Below, piece after piece: positions 17,278 to 29,458 of a stretch of DNA of 64,000 bases; position 1 is the first letter of the stretch, and every line of letters begins with the position of its first letter. The notes below the pieces were generated by a model that was not told where the DNA came from, did not search any database, and worked only from the letters and a program-made list of their open reading frames with translations. Source of the DNA: Adineta steineri (taxonomy: Eukaryota; Rotifera; Eurotatoria; Adinetida; Adinetidae); assembly GCA_905250115.1 (NCBI GenBank), contig CAJNOI010000117.1, positions 166,815-230,814 on the forward strand, given 5' to 3'. The position numbers and the translations under genes were made by a program.

Positions 17278-18440
17278 ATGGTTGTTTATAATTTATATAT
17301 TTTTAATCGAAATGGACAATGTTTATTTTATCGAGAATGGTTACGAAGAAGACCAGGAACTATGACACAAGAAGAAGTAAGTTATTACTATGAAACATAT
17401 GATGCTGAGAGAGAATTTTAACATTGTTGACTTTCGCTAGGAGCCTATCGAATCGAGAACATTTAGGTGCAAATCTGAATAGAATTCTTACTCATGATAG
17501 CCTTCCTATTTAGTTGTTTGGATCCCTATTTTTTTTGTTACGAAACTGAAAATTGTTTATAAGGAATGTTTAAGGATGATTTGTATTATTAAGAAACTGC
17601 ATTCGATGTTAAACAAGTCCCAGGATACGAGATCATGGATGTTACTATAAAAAACAACGGATAATATTTAATATACACATGTAATAGTATCGAATAGAGA
17701 GAAGAAATGTACTTGCATGATATCAACTAGTGAATGATAAAAAGTGTGTCGATAATACGTTTGTTTGGTGACTGTATTAGAACATATTTATACGCTGCGG
17801 ACAGCTAAAGAGTTAATAAACAAATCAGAGTGTATCTATTAAGTTTATTGAGTATGTAAAAATCATAGTGAAGAATGTTTTGATTGTAAATACAGTTAAG
17901 ATTGAATAAACATCGACTTTTTGCTGTATTCATTTTTACTTGTCTACTAAAAATATTTCTTATTTCTTTATAGGAATTTAAATTAATGAATGGTTTTATG
18001 CATTCAATTAAATCTTTTGTGCAACGTCTATCACCTCAAGATTTGTATGTATATATAAGTTTTATTCCTATTTCAATAAAAACTTATGATTATTTTATTT
18101 TCTATAGAAAAGATGGTTTTGTAAGTTTTAAGACCAATTGTTATAAACTAAATTATTATGAAACGGCAACAGGACTAAAATTTGTCTTAAATACAGATAA
18201 TAATGTTGGCAATATTCGTGATATTTTACATCAATTATACAGTACAGTAAGTTTATCGAAATAATTAAATTTTAAAAAATATTCTTGATTGTTTTTTTCT
18301 AGATATTCGTCAATTATATTGTAAAAAATCCTAGTTGTTCAGCAACAGATATAATAAATACTGAACAAGAAATATTTATTGAAAAACTAGATGAATTTAT
18401 AAGTAATTTATCGATTTTTGCCCAAACAAATAAAGCATGA
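17278..18440 (+). CDS. TRAPPC1: TRAPP complex subunit 1 (Bet5-like)
   Basis: A longin-fold subunit of the TRAPP tethering complex and Rab1 exchange factor, acting in ER-to-Golgi traffic. Exons 17278-17376, 17974-18044, 18108-18246 and 18303-18440 give 148 aa (human 145). Diagnostic stretches are VVYNLYIFNRNGQCLFYREW, FKLMNGFMHSIKSFVQRLSP, KDGFVSFKTNCYKLNYYETA, and FVLNTDNNVGNIRDILHQLY, close to human TRAPPC1 throughout. The ATG directly follows ACATTTTAG, a plausible splice acceptor, only 139 bp after METAP2-2. MEMO1 starts 89 bp after its stop. This packing suggests polycistronic transcription resolved by trans-splicing. Confidence 0.93.
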
Positions 18441-18529
18441 TTTTCTTTTTTTTTGCATACGTATTCACTTCCTTTTTTAATGTTAAAACAATAAATAAAC
18501 AAATAAAACAAATCGTATTTTTTTTTCAG

Positions 18530-20216
18530 ATGTCAAATAATTCTATTCGTGAAGCATCACATGCTGGAAGTTGGTATGAATCTGACGGAAATTATCTTGA
18601 TCAACAATTAGCAACATGGCTTCAAGAAGCAAATAATAGTACCAATGGACAATTAAAAGCACGAGCAATTATTGCACCACATGCTGGATATAGTTATAGT
18701 GGACCAACAGCAGCATATGCATATAAATATATTGATCCAACGGATATTGATCGTGTTTTTCTTCTTGGCCCGTCACATCATTATAGTTTAACGACTTGTG
18801 CATTAACAAATCATACATTATATCAAACACCATTATATAATATTCAAATTGATACACAAATATCAAGTGAACTTCATAAAACAGGTCTTTTCTCACTTAT
18901 GAATAAACAACAAGATTCCGATGAACATTCATTAGAAATGCATTTACCATATATAGCAAAAATTTTTGAAAAGTAAGATTTTATTTTATTGAAAATAATT
19001 CAATTTGTTAAGGATAGAAAGAAAACATTTATTAAAATTTCTCACGTTTTATTGTGCTTTTACGAAAAACTTGATAAAGACTAAAGTCGATACTTCCGAA
19101 TACCATCGGCCGCGGCTCAACCGTGCAGCTTACACCTGTATTTTCAGCTGAAAGAAAATCGTCAAAATGGATTGTCATGTACTGTTTTATATAGAATCCG
19201 AGTTAGAGCTCGTCGGGTCCGAGTATCGATGCTTTTACTGACCGGATCCGGATCGGAAGAAATGTGTTATCAACATAATATTTCTTTTTAAATTTTTATT
19301 CGTTTTATTCAAAAAATCTTCAATTTACTTATGAAAATAATAGAAAAAATAAAAGTAAAACTATTTTCGAAGCAACTATCACATTTCAAGTAGAAAAATT
19401 TACTGAGAATCTAAAAGTACAGTTCGAGTTCAGCTTAGTGCTCATCAGGATCGGATTTCACTTGGATCCAGACGTGGCCTCGGGTCCGGACCCGAGTCTA
19501 AAAAAAGTTTATTGAACGGGTCCGGGTCCAAAAAATTGTGGACTCGACGGGCTCTAATGCGAGTAATCACTATTCCATAAGAATGATTTTTGATTTTTAT
19601 ACCATTTTTATTAAAACAAATCTTTATTTTTAGAAAACGCAAAGATTTTAAATTAATTCCAATTCTTGTTGGTTCACTTGATTCATCGAAATTAGAAAAA
19701 TATGGACAATTATTAGCGCCTTATTTATGTAATCCAAGAAATTTATTTGTTATTTCATCAGATTTTTGCCATTGGGGTAAGGGAGTTTTATACGGAAAAA
19801 AAGAGAGTTTTTTTTATTAATTTACTTTTTTTTAGGTCGAAGATTTTCTTATAATCCACATGATCCTGCCGATGGTGAAATTTGGCAATTTATTGAAAAA
19901 TTAGATCATAAAGGAATGGAATTAATTGAAAAGATGAGTTTACCAGATTTTCATAATTATCTTCGTTCAACTGATAATACAATTTGTGGTCGATATCCGA
20001 TTAGTCTTTTACTTGCTGTATGTTTCTAAAGATTATCTATTAAATTAAAATCATTGTTTTTTCTAGACAATTGATCAAGCTAAAAAAGTTATTCCGTCAA
20101 ATCAATTGCCAAAATTTCATATGCAATTTGTCAAATATGCTCAATCAAGTCAAGTGAAAAAATCTAATGATTCCAGTGTGAGTTATGCATCTGCTGTTCT
20201 AACGGTTGTTGGATAA
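18530..20216 (+). CDS. MEMO1: MEMO1 family protein
   Basis: MEMO1 is a conserved cytosolic protein of the non-haem iron dioxygenase-like fold, tied to ErbB2 signalling, cytoskeleton and copper/iron handling in animals. Exons 18530-18972, 19634-19776, 19836-20017 and 20067-20216 give 305 aa (human 297). Landmarks are REASHAGSWYESDG at the start, APHAGYSYSGPTAAYAYK, FLLGPSHH, DEHSLEMHLPYIAK, SSDFCHWG, DNTICGRYPISLLL and SSVSYASAVLTVVG at the end. The metal-pocket His and Cys positions (PHAGY, GPSHH, EHSLEMHLP, DFCHWG) are all kept. The ATG follows TTTTTTCAG directly. Intron 1 (661 nt) is inflated by a GGGTCC-rich repeat (19205-19556). Confidence 0.95.
19205..19556 (+). repeat. GGGTCC-rich dispersed repeat, copy 1 (in MEMO1 intron 1)
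   Basis: Similar along its length to the reverse complement of 43696-44010, including the internal stretch AACTATTTTCGAAGCAA and a run of exact AT-rich matches. The ends form an inverted repeat: AGAGCTCGTCGGGTCC on the left and a reverse-complemented AGAGCCCGTCGAGTCC on the right. It contains the palindrome CGGGTCCGGACCCG. GC content is much higher at its ends than around it. Target duplication is uncertain. Confidence 0.75.
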
Positions 20217-22714
20217 AATTGATAACAACTAAACGAAAACAACATTTTTTGTTCATACACTTTTTTTCTTCTATATAAATATCTTTAAAAAACGATTTTA
20301 ATACTTTCTCATTATTGTGTTATTTTACTATCAACTTATTCATCATTTCAAAATAAAACTAAAAGTTCTTTGATAGAAAAAGTAAAGGTAGTAATATTTT
20401 CAAAGCAATAGTTCAATTGTTGTATGATTAAGTACTATTTCCTAAAGCAGGTACGTATATCTATGAATGAAAAAATGCAACAAGAATTTTTATAGAGCAG
20501 GAATAACGATGATTTTTAGATTTCTTTAAGTCTCAATAATGGACCTTCTTGAAAATGTGACAGTTGATCTCAAAAGATAAATAGTACTGAAAGTGTACTA
20601 GTTAAACCGATGAGAATCTCTATTTTCAAATAATATGTTTTATTGAGATTCATTTGTAAATGAAAAGAGACATCAATTTTATCCCAGTCATTTGCACTGA
20701 CTAAAGAAAATGAAAAAGCTAATGATAAGTCATGAACTGTACCTAATTCGTTGATGCAAATTTATACAACAACATTCTGGTTTAAAAAGTAGGTTTCATA
20801 TATATATATATTCTGTTAATCTAGATACAATACTCAAAAATATATTGCTAAGTAAGTTCATGTTCCTTCTTCTACAATTTTCTCCTGACTATTTTTGTTT
20901 TGTTCGATAATCATTGCAAGTAACCGATTCAAAACTGTTGTACATGTATAATCTTCTGTTTTGAGGACATTCATTTTGAAATTCAAAGTAAATCCTGTTT
21001 AGAGAAGTATGAATATTAATAAATTCAAGTTCATATCTAGATTTAATAATAGATATGACTTGTTTTTAAGAGTATACGACACATAATTTCTATCGTTATT
21101 ATTAATTTAGTTATGTAACTACTAATAAGAAGAACTCAGACGCAGATTCAAAGATTTATAATGTGATCATGAACTTACATATATTTTCATTTTAATTAGA
21201 AACTGAAGAGAAAATAGATTGGTATTGTTCACCTCCAACTAAACAGAACTATTGTTTCGAAGTCATGTAACTTACATTTATATGACTGATTGGTTCTATT
21301 CAAGTATTGTTATGATAAATCAATCATGACAATACATATAATGAGACAAATAAAGCGGTAAATGTTTCATCTAAACACACCGGATGTCAATACTTGTAGG
21401 ATTAGGTATTCTTTTTGTTCTTGTGCGTATATTATCTATTCGATAGTCAGAAGTGATGAAATTTTCGTAGGTATAAGACAATATTTCGTGTTCATTTTGA
21501 TTAAAACTGATATTTAAATGTCTTTTCCAGTCAACTTAGTTTTTATAAAAGAAAAATTCGAATATATGGTTTCAATAACATTGACAATGATGGTAAGATT
21601 TTATTTAGATTGAACGCATAATAAACAGTAAAGAAATTTTAGCTTCAACAGAAGTAAAAATTTGACTATTCAGTTTTCGAAAAGCTTACTCTTCATGATT
21701 AATATACTTTCCTTCCATGAAATCAGTTCCATTCTAGGATACATGTGCTGTAGAATTTGATTAAACTTCTTAGATTCCACGAATAAGTAAAAATTGTACT
21801 TCTCCATTGTTCACTGAATAAGAACAAAAAGAATATCATTATAGAGTTTTATTATACAATAACTGATGATCACTCGAAATTTTTTTCCTTACTAAAAGTT
21901 AGTCAGAACAAAGAACGTGACAATATGATTGTTTTTTCATGTTCCGGATTAATAAACTATGAACTTACTTGCATTTGATTATGCCCTAACATTTTCGATA
22001 CGACTAGTTTTTTGTTAGAAATAAACGCAAAGTATATCTTCAAAATTCAGTTGTGACTAGAATAGATGTTCAATAGATCGAATCCAGCAATAGACATAGA
22101 CCAAGTCGACTTTTTATTATTGTTAAATAGTATATATACGTGACCCATGTAAACTATTGGATTAAATAGATCTTATAGTAAAGAGTCCGTAGTGAGTTTT
22201 AAATCATTCCCAACTTGTAATTTCGAAATATTATCAGAAAAAATAGAAATGAGAAAGATACGTCAGACTAGTAACATATCCAACTATCTTTATTCAATAC
22301 TAGCCGTATTACTAGATCCATAAATCGTAAGAAGTTATTTACATGCATCATATTCTTGATCCTATTCGATCAGCCAATGTACATTCGATTCACTAATCAA
22401 AACACAGTTTTTTCAATCAATAATCAATTATTTTTGTTCTTCTTCTTCTCATTAAAATTCCTTTCTATTGGTTAAACAAAAGCAAATTTTAATTCACTTC
22501 ATCATCATCTTAATAATATATATATATGTATATTCATTTTTTTCTTTTTCTATCATAGAAATAATATTCATCGACGAAGAAAAAAAAGGCATTATAATGA
22601 AATAAAAAATAGAATAAAGTAAATGAAAAAAAGAAAACCAGAAAACAAACAAACGCGTGACAACGAAAGACAACGCTCTTAAAACAGACATATTCACAAA
22701 TAAAAACAATATTG
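20217..22714. other. Gene-poor spacer with possible decayed exons
   Basis: About 2.5 kb without an identifiable gene. On the minus strand three short protein-like stretches occur at 20570-20765, 20889-20998 and 21371-21532, ending in stops (for example FEFQNECPQNRRLYMYNSFE and SYTYENFITSDYRIDNIRTR). They resemble degraded coding sequence but match no family I recognise. The remainder is AT-rich and featureless. Confidence 0.3.
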
Positions 22715-25700
22715 TTATTTTGTATGATGACTTCCACCATTCATATGTATTCTCATATGTCGATTAAGATTTCCTGATTGAGAAAAACGAAGACGACATA
22801 ATGAACATTCATAAGGTTTTTCTAAAAAAAAGAAAATTATTTTTGTTCAGTTAAAAAGAAAGATCTTATTTTGACTTTACCTCCACTATGTACTCGCATA
22901 TGTTTTGTTAATGTTGAACTATCCGAAAACGCTTTTCGACAATATTTACATTGATACGGTCGTTCACCAGAATGTGTTCTCATATGTGTTGTTACTGATG
23001 AACTTTGAGAAAATTTTCTTGCACATATATCACATGAAAATGGTTTTTCACCTGAATGTGTACGTAAATGTGCAGTCAAATTTGCAGCTTGTGTAAATGC
23101 TTTTGAACATTTATCACACTTATATGGCTAAAAAAAAAGAATTAACTAGAATTTTGTCTTTCTATATTTTTGTCTTTTGTTTCATTACTTTTTCACCCGA
23201 ATGTGTACGTAAATGAGTTTTGAGAGTACTTGGTCTTGCATAGATTTTTCCACATATCCGACAACGATTTATCCGTCCTTCGTTATTTTTTAGATTTGTT
23301 GATGATTTAGGTGTGGACCAATGGCTGTTCATAGAAAGAAGAAGAAGAAAAACTTTCTCTCACGCTTTTTTGTAAATATTAATAAAATAATCATACGTTC
23401 GTTTTTCATTAGAATTCATTGGTGTTGATGTTGGAAAAAAATCACATAATTTTGATAGATCTTTATAATCGTAATTAGCAGCTGCTGATAAAAGCATAGC
23501 TTGTTTGGTTGCAACAGGATCGGATTGTAAATAAGATGATGAACGATTTGATTTGATTTCAGGTGAATGATTAGTAAATGGATAATGTGTTGGACCTGAT
23601 GGATTATAAAATGTTTCGTAAGGTGAATTACTAAAATTTGTTGAAGAATTAACATTTGCACCATAACCAGAATTATATTGAACATTATGAGAATTAAAAT
23701 TCATTGAAACATTAACATTCATTGGTGCTGATAGACTTAACGCTGATTGCAAAGCTGCAGCAGCAGCTGTTTCAGGTTTAACTAATGATGAATTAGTAGT
23801 TGATGGTGTTGCTGATGTTGTTGTGGCTGAAGGTGAATGGTGATGATGATGATGTACCATATAAGGTGAATAAGATGCAGTTGATTGTGTATAGGAATCG
23901 AGAGCTGCAGCTGCAGTAGCTGCATCAGAATAATAGGAAGATGTTGGATCATAATGATGATGAGGATCAGAAAAACGAAAATGTGTATATTCATGAGGAT
24001 GTGGATGATCCCGCCATGATGAGATAAAACTTCTATTAAAATAAGAATGAATGAATGAATTGATAAAAAATGGGTGTGGAAGAAGTCTTATTTTTCTATT
24101 ATCTTATTTCTTTGAAGTTTTTATAATGATTTCTTTTTTTTTCTTCTTTAACTTACCCATCGAATGATGAAGTATCGGCAGCACGCCATAATGATGATGA
24201 AACATCGGCTGTGGTCGAATCCATGCCGATGCGATTTACTGCTGTCATTATGTTTTAGAGATTCAAAGAAACTACTACTACTACTACTTTTGCTTATGTT
24301 GTCGTTGCAATTATTGCATGAAAACACAAATTTTCTCGCTCTCTCTCTCTTTTTCTGTTTGTATATTTCTTTTTTTTTCTCTCTCTGTCTCCCTCTCTTT
24401 CCCTTCTTGTGCAAGAAGAAACCTATAAGTTATTCGTTCGAATACGATGCATAATCAAGAAAGAAGAAAAAAAAGGAGATTAAAATCTTTCTTTCTCTTT
24501 CTCCTTTCGGATGAACCGAACCTATTAGAAACGAGCAATGCTTTTAATGATGTTGTTCGACACACCAGTCAAACATGATGATGATGGTGTAGTTATGTTA
24601 TTCTTTTCTTATTTGCTTTTCGCAATTGGTTGACGAGAAAAATATACAATAACGAATCAGAATAGTCAAAAAAAAACACATCAAGATATGTACGTGTCCA
24701 TGAATTCGTTTTTCTTTTTTTTTTCATTCAAGTGCAACTGACACTTGAATTACTAACAAATTTTGTTTCTTAGGTTCCTTCCAATTTTATATTTACCAAT
24801 ATCATTTATCTAATACTCTAAGAGTATTTGTTTGTATAGTTAAAGTTTTTTTAAAAGATTTTATTCGTCTAAAGTCAATAGTATGATCAATTCTATTTTA
24901 AGTAGTTTACATATGTACTGATGATGTTAATAATAACAATAATATAGCTGATTTTTCACGACGAAAGACATTGATTAGCCGCACAAAATATCTAATGATT
25001 GATTAATTTTTGAAAATATTTCAAAAAGAAGAAAAATCATGCTTAATTAATTGAATACAAATGTTATTCTACTCGATTTACATCATTTTAAAAACAAAAG
25101 GTTTCTTACATATTGATAGAATAATTATCATGATCAGTTAGATATAACACTAACGGTACTATTTGTTTTAATGTATATGCGCTTTTAATTCGTTATTAAA
25201 AGTTGATTGTTGAGATTTCATCAAAAATTCATCATCTAACTCTTTCATTCTTTTTTTTTCAAGAGTATTTGCTCTTCTTCAATACATTTGACAATGTCTT
25301 TTGTTTAAAATGCACTCTGTCAAGCACAACACACAATAGTATTGCTCTGTTTTTGTTTCTCTTCATTTTATATACGAATCCCTAATGCATGCGCTTTGAC
25401 TTTGAACATGAAAAAGAAGAAAAAAAAGTGAGACGTGCCGTTTCCATCTTCACTATTGATTATCGATTGCGATCAATGTATAAAACTAAGAATAATATAC
25501 ATATATTGATCTGAGAATAATCATCAAATAATATAAGAAAAAAAAAGGGGACATTCAATTAGACTGTACGTGTGTGTATGTTCGAATAAGAACAGATATC
25601 ATTGATATTGTATAAATAAACAATAATCGATCAACGCGATGTTATTTTAAGAGTATAAAATAGCACCTGTATTAGTATTTTTGAAATACTTACCGAGTTG

Positions 25701-25767
25701 ATGGTTCGCGTAAATGATAGGTTAAATCCGTATCAAGATATAATTTTGGTTGAAAATAACTTGTCAT
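22715..25767 (-). CDS. glass: Glass-type C2H2 zinc-finger transcription factor
   Basis: Drosophila Glass directs photoreceptor cell fate. The shared exons are 24032-23397, 23324-23189, 23127-22881 and 22821-22715. They encode a Ser/His/Asn-rich N-terminus with a His run ([10 protein letters not shown]) followed by five C2H2 fingers. Finger text matches Glass specifically: [65 protein letters not shown] and [16 protein letters not shown], with TGEKP-like HSGEKP linkers. Two first exons are possible: 25767-25694 ([12 protein letters not shown]..., 399 aa) and 24248-24157 ([12 protein letters not shown]..., 405 aa). Both end in phase 2 and fit the same acceptor. Intron 1 of the long form is 1.66 kb. 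The opsin at 33391 is about 8 kb away. Confidence 0.88.
24157..24248 (-). other. Alternative first coding exon of the glass-like gene
   Basis: The exon starts at ATG 24248 after an in-frame TAA and ends GATGG/GTAAGT in phase 2. It cannot be an internal exon after 25767-25694, since available acceptors before its ORF need a phase-1 donor. It therefore looks like a separate transcription start, giving a different 31-residue N-terminus. Confidence 0.6.
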
Positions 25768-28026
25768 TTCGTTTTCTTTTTTTGTTATTATACACTCGAG
25801 AGTAGAATATTTTTTGATCAAATGATGTTGAAGAACTTCTTGTGTAATTTTTCAAATTTTATTGAAACCTTAGTCTATTCGAAAGAGGATGGATGATACC
25901 ATTCAAGTTCATCTCATCCGCGTTTAAAAAGTAATTGGCCGAACAGAATATACAAAAAGAAAAAAAAAGGTAGATGATTATTTCTAATAACTTGACGATT
26001 CGATACAATCTTTCGTTCTTAATTCTCTTATTTCAACGTCAATCCATTTGTAGAGTAAACAACTCTGTCTCTCTCTCCGTATATATATATATATTGTAAG
26101 GTGCTATTGACAAAGCATACATGAAGATTTGGCATTATCGTCAACAGAAGCCACTAATAACAACTAAAAAAAGAATATAGCACAGACTACCAGACACCTT
26201 ATCATAAGTGTAGTATTACGCATGCAATAAAGAGAGAGAGAGAAAAAAAAAGAAAGCAGTCATTGCAAGTCTTCTTCAACTCAATTTGATGTACGTCTTC
26301 GAGAACACAAGTACATTTGACTAGAAGAAAAATGATTACTTCGACTCGTGCTTCATTCTATTGTCTTCTGTAAACGATAAAATCATGATTAATAACGAAC
26401 AGAAATAGCAAAAATATGTCAACATTATCGTATATATATATATTTGAATTGTTTTTCTTATTGATTAACGTTTTTTTTTCTACAAATAAAAATAACATTA
26501 TGATTAAGCTATATGTTTTCATTTGTATTTTATAGTGATATGGTCATCTAACTTTCAAGATATGTATATTATATTGACAATATGTTCTCTAGTATATGCA
26601 ATGCAAATATGCATTGTATTTTCTATTATACTATACTATAAAAACATATTCGCATTAGAGATTTGTAGATCGATTAATTAAATATGTTGTTAGTTTTATT
26701 GAGAAGAAGAAAAAAAGTAAGATGCTATAGTTAACTTTGAAGAAAAGAATTCTAGATAAAAAAAACTACTTCTATAACAAGCTTGAAATATAAGACATCT
26801 GTCGTAGGTCTCTCTTCTGTGTTTAGTACAACATACTGTACTGTTATGTTTCTTTGTGATATACTTATTTAAATAAATAGCTTTGAATTTAAAGAAAAAA
26901 ATTAATCGAAATAGAGTGAAGTTGTTTAGACTTTCTGCATTGTCATTAATTGATAAATCACTTTATCGAAGATAAACAATCTGAAAAAGAATTAAAAGTT
27001 TGATAATCTATTCAAAATAATTTCGGTTACAATAGAGAATTACTTAGTATAATTTGGTTTATATCTTCACTTATAAAAGAATTAAACTTTTAGTGTAACA
27101 AATGCTATGACCTCACTTTTTTGTTTTAACAGATAACTGAATAGTTCCAATCGATGACTTTATATATAGAATTTAAAATATTTCAGGTAAAACGAAAGAG
27201 TCAATTTGTTTAGAGTCAAATAAATCAATTATAAGCAATAACTGAAGCACAACATGATCTATTTGAACTTTAGGTAGAGAAATTTATTGATCTTTAATTG
27301 TATTCATTTATTTATTTACTTCAATTTATTCATGATGAACATATTATCTATTATGTACCGAAATATAATATTTTCTAATAAATAAAGATAATAGTATGAC
27401 AACTTTGAAAAAGAATAAGTTTATGGGTATCAAAATCGATGAATCATTCAAATTATAATTTCGAGGAATATCATACATTCTCAGGAACCAGCAGGGGCGT
27501 AGCGAGGTCTCCAAGAGAAGGGGCGCAAACCTTCAATACTTCCAGTTCTAAAAGCAGGGGAAGCGCAACACCCTTTTTGCTTAAATCTAATACGTGAAAA
27601 CCCTTGTTTTTGATTTTATTGACCAAAAAAAACTAAAATTTTCCAAAACAAGGGGAGCGTGACACCCCTGGCAACCAGATATAGATTCATTTTAAAACTC
27701 ATGCGATCATCCATGTATTATATTCATCATCTTCTCTACTACGAGAAAATTTGCATTTTTCCACTATTCGTATTACAGCGTCATCTGTAAAATTTATTTA
27801 TATTTAAATAAAAATAAAATGATATTTATTCATAAATATTCCTTAATCAAACTGAAATTAAAAATTCCCTGAAATATATTTTTTTTATATTTGCCTATAT
27901 ACTATTCGATAGAATGAATCATGCAATTGACAAACTAAAAGATTTTTTTTTCGTCTTTCTTCTTGTTTTTTTTCTTCATCACATTTTAGAATAAACGAAT
28001 TGATCAATCCTTTCTAAAAGACTAAA
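25768..28026. other. Divergent upstream region, glass / PSMA1
   Basis: 2.26 kb between divergent genes. It holds AT dinucleotide and CT runs (26065-26095), a GA-rich run (26230-26260), and the hAT-like element at 27492-27670. A pyrimidine tract followed by CACATTTTAG at about 27989 may be a splice or trans-splice acceptor for PSMA1. No coding exon was recognised. Confidence 0.45.
27492..27670. mobile_element. Non-autonomous hAT-like element with 8-bp target duplication
   Basis: It begins CAGGGGCGTAGC and ends with the complement of CAGGGGTGTCAC. The flanks are GGAACCAG (27484-27491) and GCAACCAG (27671-27678), a 7-of-8 match and the hAT size. At 179 bp it has no coding capacity. Its termini resemble the 179-bp element at 50580-50758. 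Confidence 0.75.
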
Positions 28027-29313
28027 ATGGTAATAATAGATCAAAATATTAAACTTTTATTTATATCGATTTATTTTTACTCTGTTTAGTTTCGTAATCA
28101 ATATGATCATGATGTTAGCATATGGAGTCCTCAAGTATGATCAAAAATCTCTTTTTTTATTATTTAATTCGTATATATTTCTAGGGAAGACTTTATCAAA
28201 TTGAATATGCAATGGAAGCCGTTAAACAAGGTGCAGCTACCGTAGCAGTTAAATCTAAAACACATGTGGTTCTTTGTGCTTTGAAAGTAATTTTTGTTTA
28301 TGAAATTTAAATTTCATGCTCGATTTGTATTTATTTTTAGCGTGCACCATCGGAATTATCAGCTCATCAAAAGAAAATTATGTTTATTGATGATCATATT
28401 GGCGTTTCCATTGCTGGATTAGCATCAGATGCTCGTATTCTTTGGTAAAAAACTTGGAAATAATTGATTATTTGAAATAATATTTTCATTTTCTAGTCGT
28501 TTTATGCGCACAGAATGTATTAATCATCAATATGGATTTGATAAACCAATGCCAGTAACAAGATTAATGGATCATGTTAGCAACAGTAAGAAGAAAACAC
28601 AAATTTCTATTTATTCATTGGAATCTCTTCTTTTTTAGAATGTCAAGTTCCAACTCAACGTTACGGACGTCGTCCATTTGGTGTTGGTTTTCTCATGGCT
28701 GGTTTCGATGTATAAGAAATTAATTTTTCGAAAAAAAAACAAATCATACGTCTATTATATTTTTTTTTCGTAGGAAAAAGGTACTCATTTATATCAGTTA
28801 TGTCCATCAGCTAATTATTATTCATGCAAATCAATGGCTATTGGTGCTCGATCCCAATCAGCTCGAACATATCTTGAAAAAAATTTAGATAAATTTGCTG
28901 ATAGTAATCAAGATGAACTTATTAAACATTGTATGAGAGCATTACGTGATACATTACCCAATGAAGTTGAATTAACTGTTAAAGTAAATTATGACTTATA
29001 TCTTTTCGTGTTCTTTTATTCAATATATTTTAATTTAGAATTGTGCAGTCGCTGTTGTTGGAAAAGATACACCATTTGCGTTATTAAATGATGCTCGTGT
29101 TGGTACATATTTAGCAGCAATTGAAGGTGATGAACGTGCACCTCAAGCTCAAGATGATACATTAGTATGTTAAATATTTTATTCATTTTTCAGAATTTAA
29201 AATATTTATTTAATTTTTTTTAGATTACTGGTGACGATGATCTTCCTCCACCACCACCTGGTGGAAATACTGAACCACGAGTTATTGTTGCTACAGAACG
29301 CATGGAATCATAG
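28027..29313 (+). CDS. PSMA1: 20S proteasome subunit alpha type 1
   Basis: An alpha-ring subunit (alpha 6) of the 20S proteasome. Exons: 28027-28029, 28090-28134, 28185-28286, 28341-28444, 28497-28585, 28639-28709, 28774-28983, 29039-29164 and 29224-29313, giving 279 aa (human 263). The first coding exon contains only the [19 protein letters not shown] is completed by exon 2, matching the animal N-terminus MFRNQYD. Further landmarks are [16 protein letters not shown] (the alpha-subunit signature), [38 protein letters not shown] and [18 protein letters not shown] [14 protein letters not shown]. The tail is Pro-rich ([11 protein letters not shown]). All introns are short (about 50-65 nt). Confidence 0.95.
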
Positions 29314-29458
29314 ACTAATTAAAATATTCTATTTGAATTTTTATCATTAAAAACATATAAAATCATATTGTCTGTTAAACAGGAACAAGATTCTTTTTTC
29401 TCTTCTTTTTAGATTGATTTATATTATTATAAGATATGCTAAATAAAAATCTTGGATT

